Assembly: GCF_900155595.1 (NCBI RefSeq)
Contig: NZ_FTPB01000003.1
Location: 568,307-632,306 of the forward strand
Reading direction: 5' to 3'
Length of the DNA stretch: 64,000 bases
DNA from: Actinomyces mediterranea
Lineage (GTDB): Bacteria > Actinomycetota > Actinomycetes > Actinomycetales > Actinomycetaceae
Shown piece by piece: positions 8,547 through 17,291 of the stretch. A model generated the notes under the pieces. That model did no database searches, was not told where the DNA came from, and saw only the letters and a program-made list of their open reading frames with translations. Position 1 is the first letter of the stretch; each line of letters starts with the position of its first letter. Position numbers and translations under genes: made by a program.

Positions 8547-10103
8547 TCACCACGACATCTCGTAGAGAGGGATCTCTTTGAAGACCACCGAGGCGGCCCC
8601 GGCGTTCTTCAGATCCGGCTTCGCAAGGCCGATGCCATAGGTGTAGGTGAGGGGAACGATGACCATGTCGTTCTTGAGGATATCGTTCGCCTGTCCGAGC
8701 AGATCGTTGTACTCCTGGGCGTCCGCCGCTGCGTCCGCTTTAACGATCAGGTCGGTGAACTCGGAGGAGCAGTACGTCGTCCACCCCGCAGAGTCCGCGT
8801 CGGCGCAGGTGAATTGCGTGATCCCCGCGGGGTCGCTCATATTGGTCACCTCGAACTGCGGGGGCCTGCCCTGGAAGATCGTCTGGCTGTAGCGGGCGAG
8901 ATCGATCGGCTCGCGATCCACTGTGATCCCAGCGGTCTTGAACTGTTCGATGAGGACATCAGCGGGAAGGGACAGATCCGGAACGTCGCTCAGGGAGACG
9001 AAGTGGCTCGCTCGCGCTCCCAGATCGAGTTTCTCGGCGAGCTGCTTCGCCAGGTTCGCGTCCTCTGGCACCGGACAGGTCTGCGAGTCCGCCCTTTTGA
9101 CCCATGGATCGGTCTCCAGACCGTAGTCGCAGGTCGGCACCATCGCCCAATCGGCGTTGACTGCGGCGACCAGTGCACTCCGATCGATGGCGGAGGCGAT
9201 CGCCCGTCGGACTTCGCGATCCTTGGTATTCTCGCCGTTCGCATTGAGGACGAGGTACTGCTTCTCTCCCATGGCCGGATTCTGCAGCAGCGTCATCTGC
9301 TCGTCGAGCCTCTGATTCTTCAACTGCTCCCACATGTCGTTCTGGATCAGCGGCATTCCGTCGGCCTCGCCCGATTTCAATGCGTTGAGGGCCGCGGCGC
9401 CGTCCGTGATGATCCGGATCTCGGCCTCTTCGATCGCTGGCTTCTCACCGGCGTAGTGGGGGTTGGCCTTGAGGAGGATCCGGGAGTTCTGGACGTACTC
9501 GGCGAGGACGTAGGGGCCCGAGCCGATGGGATTCGTCGCGATCCCGTCGAAGGCGGCCTCCGGCTGGATGAGTCCCGGAACAGAGGTCATCCCCTGAATG
9601 AATGCCTGACTCGGCTGCTTGAGTGTGACTTTCACCCGGTTCTCGTCGAGCTCTTCGATCGACGAGACCTGTGTGTAGGCGCTCGCCCAATTCGCGATCG
9701 GGCTCTCCTTCATCGTGTTGAGGGAGAAGACGACATCGGAGGCCGTGATCTTCGACCCGTCCGAGAAGCTGTTGTCCCCGATCGTGAAGGTGTATTCCGT
9801 CCTTTCGGGGTTGACCTCGAAGTCCGCGAGTCCGGGGCCTACCTCCCCGTTGTCGTCCTTGCTGAGAAGCGGCTCGACGACATTGCCCGGGATCCAGTTC
9901 AGCAGCGCCGTCTGGAGGCTCTTCGTGTAGTCCAGCGATCCTGGATCCTGCCGGCTGATGAGCACGACCCTGTTCCCGGCGGTACCGGGTGATGCGCCTC
10001 CCGACGAGGCCGACGACGTCTGATCAGATCCTCCGCAGCCGCTCAGCGCCATTGCCGTGCTCATCGCTAGGGCGATCGCGATACCGACTCTTGTGGTACG
10101 CAT
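8547..10103 (-). CDS. Solute-binding lipoprotein of peptide-type ABC importer (family 5)
   Basis: A 518-residue extracellular binding protein. The N-terminus is a lipoprotein signal with lipobox ALSGC, so Cys23 would be acylated, followed by a Ser/Gly-rich linker. The body has the family 5 pattern, for example a segment near residue 125 (SDGSKITASDVVFSLNT) and the FEVNPERTEYTFTI strand. It is the first gene of the transporter block, preceded by 214 bp of AT-rich non-coding DNA with a candidate promoter. It probably fixes the specificity of the whole operon; the ligand is not known. Confidence 0.88.
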   Translation of the reverse strand: MRTTRVGIAIALAMSTAMALSGCGGSDQTSSASSGGASPGTAGNRVVLISRQDPGSLDYTKSLQTALLNWIPGNVVEPLLSKDDNGEVGPGLADFEVNPERTEYTFTIGDNSFSDGSKITASDVVFSLNTMKESPIANWASAYTQVSSIEELDENRVKVTLKQPSQAFIQGMTSVPGLIQPEAAFDGIATNPIGSGPYVLAEYVQNSRILLKANPHYAGEKPAIEEAEIRIITDGAAALNALKSGEADGMPLIQNDMWEQLKNQRLDEQMTLLQNPAMGEKQYLVLNANGENTKDREVRRAIASAIDRSALVAAVNADWAMVPTCDYGLETDPWVKRADSQTCPVPEDANLAKQLAEKLDLGARASHFVSLSDVPDLSLPADVLIEQFKTAGITVDREPIDLARYSQTIFQGRPPQFEVTNMSDPAGITQFTCADADSAGWTTYCSSEFTDLIVKADAAADAQEYNDLLGQANDILKNDMVIVPLTYTYGIGLAKPDLKNAGAASVVFKEIPLYEMSW

Positions 10104-10141
10104 ACCTCTCTCCTTCCTTGGAGTGTGAGATCTATTGAAAC

Positions 10142-10168
10142 ATACTACTCAGAATCTCGCAAGATCAA
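10142..10168 (-). promoter_or_regulatory. Candidate promoter of the transporter/catabolic operon
   Basis: In the AT-rich gap between the regulator and the binding protein, the minus strand reads TTGATC (10163-10168), a 15-base spacer, then TAGTAT; shifting to TATGTT gives an 18-base spacer. It lies about 40 bp upstream of the lipoprotein start. Next to it is AATCTGTGATT, a small inverted repeat that shares TGTGA with the operator-like site near 12.23 kb. The call rests on sequence resemblance only. Confidence 0.35.
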
Positions 10169-10317
10169 TCACAGATTAATGAATAAAACTGCATCTTCTT
10201 CCAAAGATATCGCTGAACGTACCGATTCTCCTGTTCGAGCAGACAGATCATGCCGCAGTGTGAACGCATCCGAGAGACTCGGATCTCCCTGCGCCATCGG
10301 CGCCGGAGATACTGGAT

Positions 10318-11112
10318 TCACTCGGCTCCGGACACGGCGTCCGCGATGACGACATCGAGTCCGCCCCGCCTCAAGAGTTCGACGGCTTCGACATCCGCTC
10401 TGGAATCCGTCACGAGCGCATTGATGGAGGCCGTGGGGGCGACGTGTGCGAGCGCCCTCTTCCCCAGTTTCGTATAGTCGCCAAGAGCGACCCTCATCCT
10501 CGCCGACGCGATGATCATGGATTTCGTCTCCGCCTCGATCGCATTCATCGACGACAGTCCCTCTTCATCGATCGCACTGACGCCGATGAACGCGACATCG
10601 ACGCGCGCGGCGCTGATCTGCCGGTTCGCATCGGGACCGACGGTGGCGAGCGTGCGGGCGCGGAGTTGGCCGCCGACAAGGGTGACCTCCGTGCCCGAGG
10701 TCGCCAACTCGAGGGCGATCTCCGGGCTGTTCGTCAAGAACACGAGATCGCGTCGGTCGCGCAGAAGAGAGGCCAGGGGCGCGACCGTCGTACTCGCTTC
10801 GAGGAAGACGCTGTGAACCTCGGGCGAAACGAAGCGCAACGCGGCGCTCGCGATCCGATTCTTCTCGTCCTGGCGACTCGCCTTCTCGTTGAGGACGTGA
10901 GGATCATCGGCCCCCCCGGCGGGCGCCAGTACACCGCCGTGGACCCGCTCGACGAGGCCGCCGCCCGACAGCACCGTCAGATCGCGATGAATCGTCGCAG
11001 GTGACACGTCGAGGTCCGCGCACAGATCCGCGACCGACGCGCTTCCCCTCTCGGTGACCATTCGAAGGATCGCCTTCCTCCGCTCGGCACCGACGAGTCC
11101 ATTCCTCCCCAT
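10318..11112 (-). CDS. DeoR-family transcriptional regulator
   Basis: A 264-residue DeoR-type repressor. The N-terminal winged helix-turn-helix includes RRKAILRMVTERGSASVADL and DVSPATIHRDLTVL, and the C-terminal DeoR sensor domain contains FLTNSPEIALEL and VTLVGGQLRARTLATVG, the phosphosugar-binding fold. I chose the ATG at 11112, ten bases after GGAGG; in-frame GTG codons at 11115 and 11121 are alternatives. It starts 21 bp after the second Cys-motif gene. DeoR regulators usually respond to a sugar phosphate made by their operon, which supports a carbohydrate role for the genes that follow. Confidence 0.85.
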   Translation of the reverse strand: MGRNGLVGAERRKAILRMVTERGSASVADLCADLDVSPATIHRDLTVLSGGGLVERVHGGVLAPAGGADDPHVLNEKASRQDEKNRIASAALRFVSPEVHSVFLEASTTVAPLASLLRDRRDLVFLTNSPEIALELATSGTEVTLVGGQLRARTLATVGPDANRQISAARVDVAFIGVSAIDEEGLSSMNAIEAETKSMIIASARMRVALGDYTKLGKRALAHVAPTASINALVTDSRADVEAVELLRRGGLDVVIADAVSGAE

Positions 11113-11133
11113 CACGTCCACACCTCCAGTCGC

Positions 11134-11673
11134 TCACCCGAGCCGCCGCTCGACGCGATGCACGTTCTCCTCCGACCAGGATCCGAGGAGGCGAACATCG
11201 TCGTGACCCGAGACCGCTCCGGGCGCAGACGCCTTGGCCTTGGAGGACTCGGCGCGGATCTCCCACCAGCAGTGGCCGAGGTGATCATGCTCGTGGTCGG
11301 CCGAGTATCCGGCGTCCTCGAGCGCGGGCTCGATCCATGCCGCGCAATGCGAACAGTAGTCGGCCGAATAATCCAGTCCATTGCGGAGCAGGAATCCCTG
11401 CGACGGGCAGGCGTACATGTCGATTCGCATGACCTCTTCCCCCTCCACGATGAACCGGTCCGAGGTGTAGCCCGCTCCCTCCTCAGCGAGAGAGCGCCCC
11501 CAGTACTTCTCCATTCCGGAGAAGCCCTCCATGAAGGCGCGTCGCGCATGCCGTTGCGCATCCTTCGAGACCGCTTCGCGCCAGTAGCGCATCAACTCGT
11601 CTTCTCCGAGGTTCGTTCGGAGCCAGGTGAACGTCCATGCGTAATGTCCGCAGAAATCATAGGTGCCGAGCAT
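11134..11673 (-). CDS. Cys/His-motif protein, paralogue 2
   Basis: A 179-residue protein of uncertain family. Its central signature is ACPSQGFLLRNG followed by DYCSHC, and a His-rich run (HEHDHLGHCWW) follows. The gene just upstream carries the same frame of residues (RCPAIAHLRANG then DYCQHC), so the two are tandem paralogues. The Cys and His spacing suggests a metal or thiol site. The pattern recalls L-2-amino-thiazoline-4-carboxylic acid hydrolase-like proteins, but I cannot confirm this. It overlaps the upstream paralogue by 17 bp and precedes the DeoR regulator. It is soluble, with no signal peptide. Confidence 0.6.
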   Translation of the reverse strand: MLGTYDFCGHYAWTFTWLRTNLGEDELMRYWREAVSKDAQRHARRAFMEGFSGMEKYWGRSLAEEGAGYTSDRFIVEGEEVMRIDMYACPSQGFLLRNGLDYSADYCSHCAAWIEPALEDAGYSADHEHDHLGHCWWEIRAESSKAKASAPGAVSGHDDVRLLGSWSEENVHRVERRLG

Positions 11674-12178
11674 CAGGGGCCTCCGTTGAGCAGGTGCTGA
11701 TCTTCGACAGATCCTGGGGGGAGGCGAGCCCGGCCGGGAGGATCCTCTGTCGACAGCTCCCGTTCCCTCCTTCGACGCGGACGGCCAGACCCGCCCGTCG
11801 TGCCGCCGAGTCGAACACGAAATAGCAGTGCTGGCAGTAGTCCTTGTACGGCTGTCTGCCGTTGGCCCTGAGATGGGCGATCGCCGGACAGCGGAGCACG
11901 GTTAATTCGACCGCATCGTCGTCGCGCTCGACCCTTGCCTCAGATCCTGGTTCCACGTCGAATGAGCGCTGAAGATAAGCGGCCACCGCATCCAGGCCGC
12001 CTTCGCGCCATCTCATCCATACCGGGCTCATATAGTCGCGACCGAGTTCCCCCCAGTAGCGCCTCAGCCCCTCGGCGCCGATCCTGTCGGCGAGATAGGC
12101 GAAAGTCGCGTTGATGCAGAAGTAGAAGTCGGCGGCTCCTCGATCCTTCACATCAGCGAATGGAAGCACGTCACTCAT
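11657..12178 (-). CDS. Cys/His-motif protein, paralogue 1
   Basis: A 173-residue protein, first gene of the operon, and tandem paralogue of the next gene. Shared features are an N-terminal aromatic segment with a YW near residue 40 (RRYWGELGRDY here, MRYWREAVSKD there) and the C-P-x(6)-R-x-N-G then Y-C-x-H-C core near residues 95-117. Unlike the second copy it lacks the HEHDHLGH run. It has a consensus promoter immediately upstream. Function is not established; the duplication may give a heterodimer. Confidence 0.6.
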   Translation of the reverse strand: MSDVLPFADVKDRGAADFYFCINATFAYLADRIGAEGLRRYWGELGRDYMSPVWMRWREGGLDAVAAYLQRSFDVEPGSEARVERDDDAVELTVLRCPAIAHLRANGRQPYKDYCQHCYFVFDSAARRAGLAVRVEGGNGSCRQRILPAGLASPQDLSKISTCSTEAPDARHL

Positions 12179-12206
12179 ACAAACCTCCCACTCTCAATCA
12201 ATTTCG

Positions 12207-12243
12207 ATCATAACATTGCATATTGTGTGACGCAAGTATCACA
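12207..12243 (-). promoter_or_regulatory. Promoter with overlapping operator-like palindrome
   Basis: On the minus strand TTGCGT (12230-12235) and TATGAT (12207-12212) are separated by 17 bases, a near-consensus sigma-70 promoter about 28 bp from the first gene of the operon. An inverted repeat TGTGA-N8-TCACA (12226-12243) covers the -35 element. This is where a repressor would block initiation, so it is a candidate site for the DeoR regulator or a CRP-like protein. Confidence 0.55.
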
Positions 12244-12406
12244 GCACTCGCGCATTCCTCTCGCATTACACAGCGGGATCTCTCACGCGGGCACGAGGAG
12301 CGGGCTTTCCCGAGTTGTCGGATGCCGTGACCGATGGCATCCTTCAGCCGGCACGAGGAGCGAGCTCAGAACGGGCCTTCAGCCCGCCACAGGAGGTCGA
12401 GCGCGC

Positions 12407-14317
12407 CTATTCGACGGTGACGGACTTGGCGAGGTTGCGCGGCTGATCGACGTCGAGGCCCTTCGTCTTCGCCAATTCGCAGGCGAAGACCTGCAGCGGC
12501 ACGACGGCGAGGAGCGGCGCGTACAGAGTCGGGATGGCGGGCACACGGAAGACGATATCGGCGAATTCGTCGACCGCCCCGTCCCCTTCTTCGGCGACGA
12601 TGATCGTCTTCGCGCCGCGGGCGCGGACCTCTTGGATATTGGCGAGGACTTTGGAGTGCAGCTCCGGGCGCCTGGGGGTCGGCACGATGACGATGACGGG
12701 CTGGCCATCGTCGACGAGGGCGATCGGCCCGTGCTTGAGTTCTCCCGCTGCGAAGCCCTCTGCGTGGATGTAGCAGATTTCCTTGAGTTTGAGGGCTCCT
12801 TCGAGGGCGACGGGGAAGCCGACGTGGCGACCCAGGTAGATGACGGAGGTCGCGTCCGCCATGGTCCGCGCGAATTGGCGGACCGTCTCGGCCCCGTCGA
12901 GGACCTGCTGGATCTTCGCGGGCGCTTCTGCGAGCTTGTCCATGTAGTCGGCGACCTCGTCGGCGTATTTATTGCCGCGCACCTGCGCAAGGTAGAGGCC
13001 GAGGATGTAGCAGGCGGTGATCTGCGAGGTGAAGGCCTTCGTAGAGGCGACGGCGATCTCGGGGCCCGCGTGAGTAAGGAGCACGGCATCGGATTCGCGC
13101 GAGATGGTGGAGCCGGGGGTATTGACGACGGCGACGACTTTCGCGCCCTGCTCGCGCGCGTGACGGATCGCCATGATCGTGTCCATGGTTTCCCCGGACT
13201 GGGAGATCGCAACGATGAGGGTCTTCTCCGTGACGACGGGATCGCGGTAGCGGAATTCGCTGGATAATTCAACCTCGACGGGGATGCGGCACCAGTGCTC
13301 GATAGCATAGCGGGCGACCTGCCCGGCGTAGGAGGCGGTTCCGCAGCCGATCATGATGATCTTGTCGATGGTGCGCAGGACGTGCTCGGGGATGCGGACC
13401 TCGTCGAGTGCGAGGCGCCCGTGGGAGTCGATGCGGTCGGCGAGTGTGTCGGCGACGCCGCGCGGCTGCTCGTTGATCTCCTTGTCCATGAAGGTCGGCC
13501 ATACGCCCTTGGTAGCCCGGTCGGAGGCGAAGTCGACCTCGTATTCCCTGAGGGGGATGGGGACGCCCGCGGCGTTGATATCGGTGACGGCGTCGGCTGT
13601 GACGACGACCGTATGGTCCTGACCGATTTCGACGGCCCGGTTCGTGTGTTCGACGAAGGCGAGGACATCGGAGCCGAGGTAGTTCTCCCCCTCCCCCAGT
13701 CCGATGACCAAGGGCGAGGAGCGGCGCGCTGCGACGATCGCATCGGGCGCCTCGGTGGTGACGACGAGGAGGGTGAATGTGCCCTGCAGACGGTCGGCGA
13801 CCCGGCGCAGCGCGGCGACGAGGCGGCGGACCGGGGCTTCGGAGGCGCTTAAGACCCCTGCGAGCTCGCCGTCCCATGCGTCCGCGGCGGCGTCGTAGGT
13901 GCGGGCGAGGAGGTGGACGACGACTTCGGTGTCGGTGTCGGAGGCGAATGAGACGCCGTCGGCGATGAGCTCTTGGCGCAGGGCGTCGGCATTCTCAATG
14001 ATCCCGTTGTGGACGAGGGCGAAGCGGCCGTCGGCGCTCGTGTGCGGGTGGGCGTTGGTGACGGTGGGGCGCCCGTGGGTCGCCCAACGGGTGTGTCCAA
14101 TGGCGGCGAGGGCACCGTCGGGGGCCTTCTCGTCAATGGCGTCAGCCAGGTTCGCCAATTTGCCGACCGCCCGAATGACGTCGAGTACGCCCGGCGCGAC
14201 GAGGGCGATGCCCGCCGAGTCATAGCCCCGGTATTCGAGGCGGGCGAGTCCGTCCATGACGACCAGGCGCGAGCGCTGCGACGCCGACCGTCCCACGTGT
14301 CCAACGATTCCACACAT
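12407..14317 (-). CDS. glmS: Glutamine-fructose-6-phosphate aminotransferase (isomerizing)
   Basis: A 636-residue enzyme that makes glucosamine 6-phosphate from fructose 6-phosphate and glutamine, the entry to peptidoglycan and amino-sugar synthesis. The start is fixed by MCGIVGHVG, where Cys2 is the glutaminase nucleophile after Met removal. The N-terminal domain includes GHTRWATHG; two SIS domains follow (IGCGTASYAG and SQSGETMDT; then LGRHVGFPVALEGALKLKE), ending in the conserved LAKSVTVE tail. Upstream in-frame codons are not coding. It lies head-to-head with a small membrane protein gene. No glmS ribozyme is apparent. Confidence 0.95.
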   Translation of the reverse strand: MCGIVGHVGRSASQRSRLVVMDGLARLEYRGYDSAGIALVAPGVLDVIRAVGKLANLADAIDEKAPDGALAAIGHTRWATHGRPTVTNAHPHTSADGRFALVHNGIIENADALRQELIADGVSFASDTDTEVVVHLLARTYDAAADAWDGELAGVLSASEAPVRRLVAALRRVADRLQGTFTLLVVTTEAPDAIVAARRSSPLVIGLGEGENYLGSDVLAFVEHTNRAVEIGQDHTVVVTADAVTDINAAGVPIPLREYEVDFASDRATKGVWPTFMDKEINEQPRGVADTLADRIDSHGRLALDEVRIPEHVLRTIDKIIMIGCGTASYAGQVARYAIEHWCRIPVEVELSSEFRYRDPVVTEKTLIVAISQSGETMDTIMAIRHAREQGAKVVAVVNTPGSTISRESDAVLLTHAGPEIAVASTKAFTSQITACYILGLYLAQVRGNKYADEVADYMDKLAEAPAKIQQVLDGAETVRQFARTMADATSVIYLGRHVGFPVALEGALKLKEICYIHAEGFAAGELKHGPIALVDDGQPVIVIVPTPRRPELHSKVLANIQEVRARGAKTIIVAEEGDGAVDEFADIVFRVPAIPTLYAPLLAVVPLQVFACELAKTKGLDVDQPRNLAKSVTVE

Positions 14318-14557
14318 GAGTGCAATTCCAGCACAGCGGTTGGGCGATGCGCACGCCCCTACGCACGTGTGTGCCGAGATCCACTTGTCAGATAGGATGC
14401 GATGCGTGGTGTCGATCCTGCTGTTCGGCGACGATCTGACATGCGGATATCGACGCCGATCATCCATATCGGCACCTATTCCGGAGCGCGCGGGGTGTCC
14501 CGCATGTCGATTCTGCTATTGAAAACCCCTCGCCCCACCCGATATGGTCGCCGCATC

Positions 14558-15061
14558 ATGAGCGCTTACCAGCATCGACCTCGTGCGAATACTCCTCGGC
14601 GCCCCCTGCTCATCGGCGGGCTCGTCGTTGCCCTCCTGGCTGCGGTCGGCTTCGGCGGCTACACCGTGGGTGCCGAATCGGGATGGTGGGGGCGTTCGTC
14701 GCGTCTCACGGCCCTCGTCGAGGATCCGATCGTCGGGCGCGTCGTCGCCGACCATCCCAGGCTCGGCCTTGAAGTGTCGACACCGGCGGGCCTCTTCGCA
14801 AAGGCGACGCCGGATGTCGTCGCGGCCTGCTACTCGACCGGAGGATCCTCGCCGTCGCAGGTGCGTGGGGACATCGTCCGCGCCGCCGAAACGCTCGGCT
14901 TTCACGTCGACGATGCCGCGACTGACTCTCAGACAACGGTTCTCAACCGCGACGCGTCCTCCCCGGAAAACCGCACCTGCCTCATCATTGACGAAAACCC
15001 GTCCAACCCGCCCGGCGCCGTCTCGGAGCCATGCGTGAGTGTCAGGCTCTTCTACTCCTGA
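14558..15061 (+). CDS. Small membrane-anchored hypothetical protein
   Basis: A 167-residue protein. After a short basic N-terminus (MSAYQHRPRANTPRRP) comes one hydrophobic helix (LLIGGLVVALLAAVGFGGY), so the remaining 130 or so residues should be outside the membrane. Three Cys occur in the outer part (AACYS, NRTCLI, EPCVS). I do not recognise the family. The start at 14558 gives a signal-anchor topology; earlier in-frame codons would bury the helix. It precedes the large surface protein by 49 bp on the same strand. Confidence 0.6.
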   Translation: MSAYQHRPRANTPRRPLLIGGLVVALLAAVGFGGYTVGAESGWWGRSSRLTALVEDPIVGRVVADHPRLGLEVSTPAGLFAKATPDVVAACYSTGGSSPSQVRGDIVRAAETLGFHVDDAATDSQTTVLNRDASSPENRTCLIIDENPSNPPGAVSEPCVSVRLFYS

Positions 15062-15110
15062 ACAGCCCCTAATCCGAACCGCACACCCATCCCATCGCCA
15101 AGGAGGACCC

Positions 15111-17270
15111 ATGAAGAGACAGGCAATTACGGCGCTCGCAGCCCTTGGACTCATCGCCCTTCCCTTCGCCGCCGCGCCGACCGCTTCGGCAGTCGACCCC
15201 GACCTCCGGTTGAACGCCGTCGTCATCGGGGACTCCTACTCGGCCGGCAATGGAGCCGGAGCCTACGAGCCGGGCACCAAGGGGACGAGTTACCGTTCGA
15301 CGCGCAACTGGGCGCGGGTGTACACCGCATGGCTCAACTCTCACGGGATCCACACGACCCTGACGAATCTCGCCGTCTCCGGCTCGGTGACTTCGAACGT
15401 CCTCAATGAGCAGATTCCACGCATTTCGGAGGAGACCGATCTCGTGATGCTCACCATCGGGGGCAATGACATCGAGTTCTCCACCATCGTCTCCTCCTGC
15501 TTCGCAGCCGGCCTGCGGAGTCGTGAAGACTGCGTCAATGCTCTCGACACCGCCGAATCCGGGCTCGATGCGACGATCGATGCGACCCGGACGATCCTCG
15601 AGCGGGTCAACGACAGGATCGGAGACGACGGCCACGTCGTCCTCCTCGCTTATCCCCTCCTGGCGACGACTCGGGAGTACGCGCTTGCGAGCTGCGCCGA
15701 GTACATCTGGACCATCGACGGACAGTGTATCTGTATGCGATACGAGCAGACCGATGTCGGCAGCCGTGTGCGGTCGCTCGGCACGAGCGCCACGGCGAAG
15801 CAGAAGGCGCTCGTAGATTCGTGGAATGCCTCCCACAAGATGAAGGTGTCTTTCATCGACTCCATCCCGCAGGCCTTCGACGGCCACGAGCCCGACCCGT
15901 CCGCGCTCCACCGCAATCCTGCGCGCTGGATCAACGAGTTCTTCGAGACCGAGGGCGTCGAGTCCGGGGGGAACACGTCGAGCAAGTGGAGCACCGACAA
16001 GATGAATTTCTACCACCCGAATATCACGGGTCACCGCATGATGGCCGATGAGATTCAGAAGAACGTCGGCGTCTCTTTCTCCGCAGAGCCGATCCAACCG
16101 GGCCTGGCCGACATCGATATCGTCTTCGTCGTCGATGCGACGGGCTCGATGAAAGACGACATCGGAGAGGTTCGCGCCAACGTCACCGGCATCGTCTCCA
16201 AGATCGAGTCGTTGACGGACTCCCACCGCTTCGCCCTTGTCACCTACAAGGACTTCGCAGATCAGGGCGGTGACGAGGGCGACTACCCGGCTCGAGTCGA
16301 GCTCGACTTCACCTCGGACCCCCAAGCCCTGCGTTCGGCCCTCGACGCGGTCAGCGTCGACGGGGGCGGCGATTGGCCCGAGACCGTGTATTCGGGGGTA
16401 ACGGCGGCTCTTGATCTGCCGTGGCGCGCGGGAGTGCGCAAGATCGCGATCGTCCTCGGCGATGCACCGGCGAAGAACCCCGAACCGGTGACCGGGCACA
16501 CCGCTCATTCGGCTGCAGTCCACGCACTCGCGGTCGATCCGGTCGAAGTCTATGCGGTGGACACCGGTAGTTTGACGAGCGTTACAGGCGCCTTCCAGGA
16601 CCTTGTTGACGAAACCGGTGGGAAGGCCTTCAGCCTCCGAGACTCCTCGGATGTGCCCGACCGCATCACCGAAGCGATCACAACCGCCCTCGATAAGCCC
16701 TTCGGTTGGCTCCAAGGGCCGATCTCCGGCGAGGTCGGCGAATCCCTCGACTTCGACGCGCGCGGCTCCTACGCCCTCGACGGCGGGCTCACGAGCTACG
16801 AGTGGGATTTCGATTCGGATGGTCTCGTCGACGAGACCACGACGACTGGCTTCACCCAGCACGTCTTCACTGAGCCCTTCGAGGGCATCGCGAGCGTCCA
16901 AGTGACGGATTCGGCGGGCAAGACCGCGAAGGGCTCCGCACCTCTGTCCGTTGTCGTTCCGCCCGAGCCCGAACCTGAGCCCGAGGTGCCCGCCGATCGC
17001 ACCGGTGTCATCGAACTCCTCGACGGGGCGCCCTTGCCGACACCCGATCCGGGAGCCTCCCAGTCCGGGGATCCCTCCCCGAGTATCCCACCGGCATCGC
17101 CTTCGGACCAGCAGAGTTCATCGGCCGCCGGCCCCGGGACGGCGCCGAAGAACTCACAGGAATCCGACCTGGCGCATTCAGGGTCGGCGACGATGAGCGT
17201 AGGAGTCGTCGTACTTCTCCTGTTCGGCATCGGCAGCTTCATTCTCATCGCCCGTACGCGAAGGAGTTGA
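15111..17270 (+). CDS. SGNH-hydrolase / VWA / PKD surface protein
   Basis: A 719-residue secreted, cell-wall-type protein. A signal peptide (about residues 1-27) is followed by an SGNH/GDSL lipase-like domain: VVIGDSYSAGNG places the catalytic Ser at 42, IGGNDIEF gives the Gly and Asn, and YHPNITGH the His. A von Willebrand A domain starts near residue 345 with the MIDAS motif FVVDATGSM. A PKD-like domain near 540-620 contains SYEWDFDSDG. A Pro/Ser-rich stalk, the sequence LAHSG, a hydrophobic helix and a basic tail (ARTRRS) form a likely variant sortase signal. AAGGAGG lies seven bases before the ATG. The domain combination is unusual. Confidence 0.8.
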   Translation: MKRQAITALAALGLIALPFAAAPTASAVDPDLRLNAVVIGDSYSAGNGAGAYEPGTKGTSYRSTRNWARVYTAWLNSHGIHTTLTNLAVSGSVTSNVLNEQIPRISEETDLVMLTIGGNDIEFSTIVSSCFAAGLRSREDCVNALDTAESGLDATIDATRTILERVNDRIGDDGHVVLLAYPLLATTREYALASCAEYIWTIDGQCICMRYEQTDVGSRVRSLGTSATAKQKALVDSWNASHKMKVSFIDSIPQAFDGHEPDPSALHRNPARWINEFFETEGVESGGNTSSKWSTDKMNFYHPNITGHRMMADEIQKNVGVSFSAEPIQPGLADIDIVFVVDATGSMKDDIGEVRANVTGIVSKIESLTDSHRFALVTYKDFADQGGDEGDYPARVELDFTSDPQALRSALDAVSVDGGGDWPETVYSGVTAALDLPWRAGVRKIAIVLGDAPAKNPEPVTGHTAHSAAVHALAVDPVEVYAVDTGSLTSVTGAFQDLVDETGGKAFSLRDSSDVPDRITEAITTALDKPFGWLQGPISGEVGESLDFDARGSYALDGGLTSYEWDFDSDGLVDETTTTGFTQHVFTEPFEGIASVQVTDSAGKTAKGSAPLSVVVPPEPEPEPEVPADRTGVIELLDGAPLPTPDPGASQSGDPSPSIPPASPSDQQSSSAAGPGTAPKNSQESDLAHSGSATMSVGVVVLLLFGIGSFILIARTRRS

Positions 17271-17291
17271 TGCGCACACGGATCAGGCGAT

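Noticed and set aside
12291..12366. Direct repeat GCACGAGGAGCG, 60 bp apart, between glmS and the operon
   Set aside because: Too short and without further structure to call an element; may be chance in GC-rich DNA.
12372..12386. Small hairpin CGGGC-CTTCA-GCCCG after glmS
   Set aside because: Five-base-pair stem only; too weak to call a terminator beside the strong ones in this window.
14318..14557. glmS ribozyme or other riboswitch upstream of glmS
   Set aside because: The ribozyme is known from Firmicutes, and no matching core was seen in the 240 bp shared with the divergent gene.
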